Origin: Chloroflexota bacterium
Lineage (GTDB): Bacteria > Chloroflexota > Anaerolineae > 4572-78 > J111
Direction: 5' to 3'
DNA: 64,000 bases
Assembly (NCBI GenBank): GCA_016860845.1
Contig: BOKF01000019.1
Span: forward strand, 62,001 to 126,000
This document shows positions 59,468-64,000 of this stretch, piece after piece. How positions within the stretch are numbered: the stretch's first letter is position 1; each line of letters begins with the position of its first letter. A program made the position numbers and the translations under genes. The notes under the pieces are model-generated. The model did no database searches. It had not been told where the DNA came from and was given only the letters and a program-made list of their open reading frames with translations.

Positions 59468-59711
59468 TCATTTTTCCCTGGATTTAATAGAAAACCCAGA
59501 TGATGAGCAGCAACCCCTGACTCTCGTAACGCTACGCTATGTACATTTTATTCATACCCCGTTGCTGCTGTTGCCGGCAGAAGTACGAAACTTGAGAGAG
59601 CTCCTCAACCAGTGGGACGAGCAAGGCGATAGGGCGAAGGACGCGCTGCCACAGGATGGAATCGCCGAGCATTGTTGCCCACATCCTGGTCTGTTGGAAC
59701 CGTGCCTATAG
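59445..59711 (+). CDS. Small hypothetical protein
   Basis: 88 residues; ATG 59445 with GGAGG 9 bases before, overlapping the previous stop. Beta-rich start, helical middle, and a C-C-P-H near the end. Not recognised. Confidence 0.5.
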   Translation: MANQLTSDHFSLDLIENPDDEQQPLTLVTLRYVHFIHTPLLLLPAEVRNLRELLNQWDEQGDRAKDALPQDGIAEHCCPHPGLLEPCL

Positions 59712-59727
59712 CTAATTGGAGGTTAGT

Positions 59728-60246
59728 ATGTCCCTCACCCAAATGAATCTTCCTAATCCCGTTATGCAGGCTATGGAACTGGCCCCACAGCTTCTACGAG
59801 AATGTGATCCTTTTCCCCCGCTCATTGTCGCTCTCGATACCGATTCTTCCATTTTCGTTGATCTGCTGGCTGATGTATTTGCTGCAGGGGTATCGCCTGA
59901 AACCCAACGGGCACAACTGCAGACATTACTACGGAAAAACGGCATCGTTGCCTACGCCCTAATGATAAAAAGCCAGCTCTTTCCGGCTGTGACCATTCCC
60001 AAAGATTTCGACGCGAATCCCAGTAACAGTGTCGCCAAACCGAAACAGCGCCTGTCGCCTTTCTGCGAATCGCCCCAACTCATTATCGACCAGATCATCA
60101 CCATCACCTATGAAGAAACCCACCAACCCACTGCGCGCTACTGGCAAGCTGCAGCTTATCGCCAGGGCGAGGAGGTTGGGCTGGATCAGTTTCAAGAATT
60201 AACAGTGGTACCGGCCTCGGGGCTATGGGTTGGTTTGCTTGATTGA
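59728..60246 (+). CDS. Hypothetical protein
   Basis: 172 residues; ATG 59728 behind GGAGG. Mixed fold (L-I-V-A-L-D-T-D-S-S-I-F-V-D-L-L-A-D-V-F). The D-T-D start recalls nucleotide-handling folds but gives no firm call. Not recognised. Confidence 0.55.
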   Translation: MSLTQMNLPNPVMQAMELAPQLLRECDPFPPLIVALDTDSSIFVDLLADVFAAGVSPETQRAQLQTLLRKNGIVAYALMIKSQLFPAVTIPKDFDANPSNSVAKPKQRLSPFCESPQLIIDQIITITYEETHQPTARYWQAAAYRQGEEVGLDQFQELTVVPASGLWVGLLD

Positions 60247-60291
60247 GAACCCCATGAGCAATAATCCTACTTATTGGGCAGAGGTTTTTCT

Positions 60292-60654
60292 ATGAGCCAA
60301 CCGGATAGGCCCGACTTTCATAGCGTCAACACCTTTGTCGATGAAGCGCTCGCTTTCATCCGTCGCCACCAATTGGAAGGCCAACAGGCGACGATGGGTG
60401 GGCTGGCCTGGGGTGCTCTGCGTGCCCTGGCAGAATGCCCCAATTGTCCGGGCACCTTCCGTATTCCCCTGGACGCAGAGTGGTCAGTGTTGTTCTGTGG
60501 CAAATGTCAGGCATTTTGGTATAGCGCTGATGTTACTGCTGCCATTAATCAGACACTTGCAGCAATCCAGCAGGGCGGAGTTCGCCTCGAAATTGTATTA
60601 GACGTGTTGCGAAATAAGAATAAAATGATAGGCCAGGAAAAATCATATCATTGA
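60292..60654 (+). CDS. Zinc-ribbon protein whose end was changed by an IS insertion
   Basis: 120 residues; a C-P-N-C ... C-G-K-C zinc ribbon lies near residues 49-71. The IS element begins at 60601, inside the last part of the gene. Reading across the empty site (60600 joined to 61648) the protein would have ended R-L-E-I-V-L-V-K-K, so the insertion replaced the last three residues by a 17-residue IS-encoded tail (D-V-L-R-N-K-N-K..). Probably still functional. Confidence 0.6.
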   Translation: MSQPDRPDFHSVNTFVDEALAFIRRHQLEGQQATMGGLAWGALRALAECPNCPGTFRIPLDAEWSVLFCGKCQAFWYSADVTAAINQTLAAIQQGGVRLEIVLDVLRNKNKMIGQEKSYH

Positions 60655-61645
60655 GGAATTAAGCCGGGAGGAGGTGATAGTTCCACAGGCCACAAGCGAT
60701 TAACATAAATTTGTCAGCCAAGATGACCCCCTTGTTACGATAAGGGTCAGTCAGACAACGGAACCGCTTCACACCGCCAATCGCGTGTTCAATACAAATG
60801 CGCAGGGCACTAATAACCCGATTTTCGGCCTTTTGCTGGGAGGTCAAAGGATGATTTTTACTACTTTTGTGGGGGATGACCACCCGAAGCTGGGGATAAT
60901 CCTTGGCAATGCCCATAAAGCCCAAATCTACCCAGATACCAACATCGTCCGGAATAACCTCCCCTAACCCTGATTGCTTGAACCGAAAGTAATCTTGCCG
61001 GGCCCCTGGTTTCGTCTGGGTCAGACATAAAATGCGCTTGTGTTCATCGCTGACTATGAGATTTTTGAGGGTATGCTCTTGGTGCTTGCCGGAGTAGTGT
61101 TCCTGTTGGGCTTTGGCCTGGTGGGGTCGTTGAACCGGTCGGTCGGTGCCATCAACAAAAACATCTTTGACTGCCGGAAAGTGCTGAATGAATTCTTCTA
61201 GGGAACCAATGCGCCGTTCCGGCAAGACCAGTTGCCACCCTAACCCAACCTCCAACACGGTTAGCAAGGCTTTGACCCAGCGTTGGGTTTGGGAGCGGTC
61301 AACGTCGTACAATAAACCGGCCAAATCAAAGGTTGGATAACATTTCAAGTACAACAGAATGAAGAATAACTTATCGGTCGGGGTCTTTAAGGTATGTCGA
61401 CGCCCACCGCCGATGGCTCGTTTCCGTTCTTTCTTGGCTTTCACTTGACCCTTGTGCAAGGCCGCTGTGAATATGGGCAGCAAGCGTTCAAATTCGGCGA
61501 CCGTCACCCCGGTTAGGGCTTTCATTAAGCGGTCTGAATGGAGGGCACGATTGATATTCAACATCCGTTTTACCTATCTATGCATCCCTTATTTTTCTGA
61601 TTTCTGGTTGAAAATACTCTTTTTTCCGTTATTTCGCAACACGTC
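60601..61645 (-). mobile_element. IS5-family insertion sequence, 1,045 bp
   Basis: Perfect 17-bp terminal inverted repeats (GACGTGTTGCGAAATAA) with TA on both sides (60599-60600 and 61646-61647), consistent with a 2-bp TA target duplication as in the IS427-type subgroup. Ends are intact, so the insertion is recent. Confidence 0.85.
60659..61564 (-). CDS. IS5-family DDE transposase (DDE_Tnp_4 type)
   Basis: 301 residues. HTH-like N-terminus, then the DDE set: V-F-V-D-G-T-D-R-P near residue 135, I-W-V-D-L-G-F-M-G near 210 and the E in C-I-E-H-A-I-G-G-V-K-R-F near 258. No frameshift, ATG at 61564. Together with the intact repeats it looks active. Confidence 0.88.
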   Translation of the reverse strand: MLNINRALHSDRLMKALTGVTVAEFERLLPIFTAALHKGQVKAKKERKRAIGGGRRHTLKTPTDKLFFILLYLKCYPTFDLAGLLYDVDRSQTQRWVKALLTVLEVGLGWQLVLPERRIGSLEEFIQHFPAVKDVFVDGTDRPVQRPHQAKAQQEHYSGKHQEHTLKNLIVSDEHKRILCLTQTKPGARQDYFRFKQSGLGEVIPDDVGIWVDLGFMGIAKDYPQLRVVIPHKSSKNHPLTSQQKAENRVISALRICIEHAIGGVKRFRCLTDPYRNKGVILADKFMLIACGLWNYHLLPA

Positions 61646-61748
61646 TAGTCAAGAAATAGTGGAATTGCTGTGGAGAGTCCAGGGTGGTACCCGGAATTAC
61701 AGTGAAGTGATGGACCCGTTCGTCCAAAATAGTGGAGGTGATGACGAG

Positions 61749-62873
61749 ATGAGAAAAAACAAACTACCCAGAAATCCAATCCCCAACAGCCCACAAGTGT
61801 TGATTCCCAAGCGCCGGCTGCCACGCCCCACCACCAGACCCCATCCTCTAACGCAGCGGCTATCAGGCATACCCCCTGTAATTGACAACCCAGCAGCGCT
61901 GGAAATCGCTGAACGGATCAAGCGCCTCTGTATTATTTCCAAACTGGACCCTTACATCGTCCTCAGCGATTTTTTTGCCATGTGCAAATGGCACCTGAGG
62001 TTGTATGGTATTAACTTGAAATCGTTCATTATCGAAGGCAAAGCGGCTGAAGATCCACCTGACGCCAAGCTCTTTTTTAATCGCGCCCGTGAGCGGTTTG
62101 ACCAGGCTACCTTGCGCCAGCCCGGGACTTTTCGGGCCATGATAGACGCCTATACTGGCTTATATCAAGGACTCCGGGAACCGCGCCCCCTTGAAGACGC
62201 CGCCGCTAACCCGACGGTCAACCCGGATCTGATCGCCCAGGTCTTCGTCGCTTGCCTGCGTCCCGGGCCAGAATGGTGGCCATACGTTCCCCCTTGGCCG
62301 GTGGCCCAACGACTCGCCGAGCAACTATTGCCCGATCCTATTGACATGATTGAAGAGGCATTGACTGATGCGGGGATAGCGTACCGGGTCGCGACAGGCT
62401 ACCCTCCCCCTGAGACGATGCGGGCCAAAAATTGGGGGGAATGGTTCAGTCTCATCTATCCTTATCTTGGCACACTCCTGATAGGGCCAAATTTTATTAA
62501 CTCCAGCACCATGTTGTTGGCTCTGGCCGCTCGTTTTCCAGCGTGGATCCGGCAAGGCCATCTCATTCACTTTCACATGAATGATGACGTGCCAATTATC
62601 CATACGATGTTTGAGATCACGGCGATGTTACAGGGACTGAACGGTTTTGCCTTGACCACTATGGAAACTATGTTTGAGATTGGAGCTTTGCTAGAGGAGC
62701 GGGAAGGGCAAATTCGGGTCAATCCCCTGCCTCACCCCCAACCGGCAGAACCTGCGCAGGAGGAGGACGACTTGCACTCCATCATCCCTCAATCTGCTCT
62801 TTCCATGCCAACTTTCGAAACACTATTTCGATCCTACTGGAAAGAAGAGGAACCCCATGGGAAAAAAGAATAA
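61749..62873 (+). CDS. Methylase-derived protein lacking SAM and catalytic motifs, copy 2
   Basis: 374 residues; start at M-R-K-N-K, by comparison with the copy at 17128; the frame is open further upstream. Same plan: R-R-L-P-R-P-T-T, L-D-P-Y-I-V-L-S-D-F-F, E-D-P-P-D-A-K, W-W-P-Y-V-P-P-W-P-V-A, and N-S-S-T-M-L-L-A-L-A-A-R-F-P in place of the SAM loop. The tail is P-T-F-E-T-L-F-R followed by 12 residues. The next copy starts 17 bases before its stop. Confidence 0.6.
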   Translation: MRKNKLPRNPIPNSPQVLIPKRRLPRPTTRPHPLTQRLSGIPPVIDNPAALEIAERIKRLCIISKLDPYIVLSDFFAMCKWHLRLYGINLKSFIIEGKAAEDPPDAKLFFNRARERFDQATLRQPGTFRAMIDAYTGLYQGLREPRPLEDAAANPTVNPDLIAQVFVACLRPGPEWWPYVPPWPVAQRLAEQLLPDPIDMIEEALTDAGIAYRVATGYPPPETMRAKNWGEWFSLIYPYLGTLLIGPNFINSSTMLLALAARFPAWIRQGHLIHFHMNDDVPIIHTMFEITAMLQGLNGFALTTMETMFEIGALLEEREGQIRVNPLPHPQPAEPAQEEDDLHSIIPQSALSMPTFETLFRSYWKEEEPHGKKE

Positions 62874-64000
62874 GCGTCGAAATTCTCCACCCCCACTTGC
62901 AGAGACCGGTCAACCGGTGGCCCATAAACGCCGCGTGCCGCGCCCACCCCGCCTACCTCAGGCCAATTCTTTTCTGATCCCGGTCTCTCCGCCCCGCGTT
63001 ACTAATCCCTATGCCGTGGAAATTGCGGCCCACATCCAACGCGCCTGCAATATTGCGCGGCTGAATCCGTATACCGTTCTGAACGATTTTTTCCTGATGT
63101 TCCGCTGGATGCTGGCTTTGGATGGTGAAAATGAAAAAGCTATTGCCAAGACCGGGCGACCTAATGAGGATCCACCGGAGGTACAGGCGATTTTTCGTCG
63201 AGCCCGTGAGCGTTTTGAACAGGCCTCACTGCAATATCCAGCGGCTTATCGGGCGATGCAGACGGCATACTTTCAGATGATAAATTTGCTAAATCACGCT
63301 TTTAATGAAGTCTCACTCGATGGATACGCTCAACAGTTCACCATTAGCGCGGATATTCTGGGTGAAGTCTTTCTGGTTTGCCTTCAACCGGGCGAAGAAT
63401 GGTGGCCATATTTCCCGCTCTGGAATGTAGCTCTGTCTGTCGCCCGAAATACTATCCCCAGGGCCAATGAAATGGTCTATCAGGAATTGGCCAGGGCCAA
63501 CTTGAGGTATGCCGATGCCAATCCAGAGAATCCCATCAAACTCGTCGTTGGCGAGAACTTTGAGGAGTGGTATCTCGCAGTGCTGCCATATTGCGAGACA
63601 TTGGTTATTCCCTCTCATTCCATTACTTCACCCGCCATGCTGCTAGCCCTGGCGGCTCAATTTCCGGAGTGGGCTCGTAAATCGCCTATGCTTTACTTCA
63701 CGATTCAGCATACTGTTCCGATCATTCAGACTATCAACGAGATTTATGCGATGCGGCATGGTTTGAATGGCTACGCTTTACAGCGAATTAGAGATGCTGT
63801 CGAGGCTGCCGAGTTCTTTGCCGAGCGGGGTGAAATCTTTACCGAGGTTGAAGCTGATGATCTCGAACTCATCACTCCCCCCATGATCGTCGGAAATGCG
63901 GCAGGGGAATTCCTGGTTTTACGAAGGCCCATAGTCGCAGTCAACCTCCCGCCTGATGGAGCAGTACAACAACCCGAGCCAGCCGCCGAAGAAGAGGCTC
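62857..64000 (+). CDS. Methylase-derived protein lacking SAM and catalytic motifs, copy 3 (runs off the edge)
   Basis: At least 381 residues, no stop before the right edge. It starts M-G-K-K-N-K and keeps the family plan (N-P-Y-T-V-L-N-D-F-F, E-D-P-P-E-V-Q-A-I-F-R-R-A-R-E-R-F, E-W-W-P-Y-F-P-L-W-N-V-A, T-S-P-A-M-L-L-A-L-A-A-Q-F-P-E-W, H-G-L-N-G). It is more diverged than copies 1 and 2. Whether it ends with the F-E-x-L-F-R tail lies outside the window. Confidence 0.6.
   Translation, partial: MGKKNKRRNSPPPLAETGQPVAHKRRVPRPPRLPQANSFLIPVSPPRVTNPYAVEIAAHIQRACNIARLNPYTVLNDFFLMFRWMLALDGENEKAIAKTGRPNEDPPEVQAIFRRARERFEQASLQYPAAYRAMQTAYFQMINLLNHAFNEVSLDGYAQQFTISADILGEVFLVCLQPGEEWWPYFPLWNVALSVARNTIPRANEMVYQELARANLRYADANPENPIKLVVGENFEEWYLAVLPYCETLVIPSHSITSPAMLLALAAQFPEWARKSPMLYFTIQHTVPIIQTINEIYAMRHGLNGYALQRIRDAVEAAEFFAERGEIFTEVEADDLELITPPMIVGNAAGEFLVLRRPIVAVNLPPDGAVQQPEPAAEEEA

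Noticed and set aside
1..64000. tRNA or rRNA genes
   Set aside because: No stretch with a convincing cloverleaf or conserved rRNA segment was seen by eye.

Overview
The window reads as a plasmid, or several fused plasmids, from a bacterium that I suspect is a member of the Chloroflexota (Anaerolineae-like). That guess rests on gene style: degenerate N-6 methylase-like proteins, a PRTRC cassette, ParB-like proteins with cysteine clusters, a WD40 tail and pentapeptide repeats. It is an inference; no rRNA or tRNA gene was seen. Nearly all genes are plasmid maintenance, mobile-element or unrecognised accessory genes.

Layout. 1-3.5 kb: the 3' end of a type I restriction-modification methylase and a large transposase with a membrane-like N-terminus. 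3.6-9 kb: a cut-down membrane protein, a parAB locus read leftwards with parS-like palindromes behind parB, an IS4-type insertion sequence with a clean 9-bp target duplication, and small membrane proteins. 9-15 kb: remnants (tyrosine recombinase, WD40), a Phd-like antitoxin candidate, 20-bp direct repeats with a promoter, HTH and ParB-like proteins, and a probable structured RNA. 15.3-17 kb: a second partition locus (ParA plus ribbon-helix-helix protein) followed by five AGGGGCGCCCCT palindromes. 17-23.7 kb: a rightward accessory operon (methylase-derived protein, DUF4240, DUF488, a hydrolase). 23.8-27.3 kb: an IS1380-like element, then a segment bracketed by 80-bp inverted repeats carrying a queuosine-precursor transporter. 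27.3-31 kb: the replication region, with 18-bp iterons, two tandem promoter-led structured RNA units, and a replication protein with a C-terminal DnaA domain-I-like region whose own gene contains another iteron array. 31-38.7 kb: duplicated and decayed genes, a zinc-ribbon protein, a pentapeptide-repeat protein, and a long noncoding decayed stretch. 38.7-42.3 kb: a GHKL ATPase with an HEXXH motif, and a TnpB nuclease with an unusual zinc-finger N-terminus.

42.4-60.6 kb is one long co-directional block, much of it with overlapping starts and stops. It holds a PRTRC (ParB-related, ThiF-related cassette) system: DNA methylase, ubiquitin-like protein, an F-position protein, E2-like protein, JAB peptidase, E1/ThiF with C-terminal zinc ribbons, and further downstream a ParB and a SANT-type DNA-binding protein. 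About a dozen unrecognised proteins lie between. An IS5-type element then separates this block from two more methylase-derived proteins, the last of which runs off the right edge.

The parts seem to form a replication and partition core (Rep, iterons, RNA units, three to four ParA/ParB-type loci) plus a ubiquitin-like cassette of unknown purpose. Five proteins, two paralogous pairs and one singleton, share a short C-terminal motif (S/T-F-E-x-x-[FY]-R), and three are methylase-fold proteins that have lost their SAM and catalytic motifs. These two features, and the iterons inside the replication gene that are read in all three frames, are the most promising leads.
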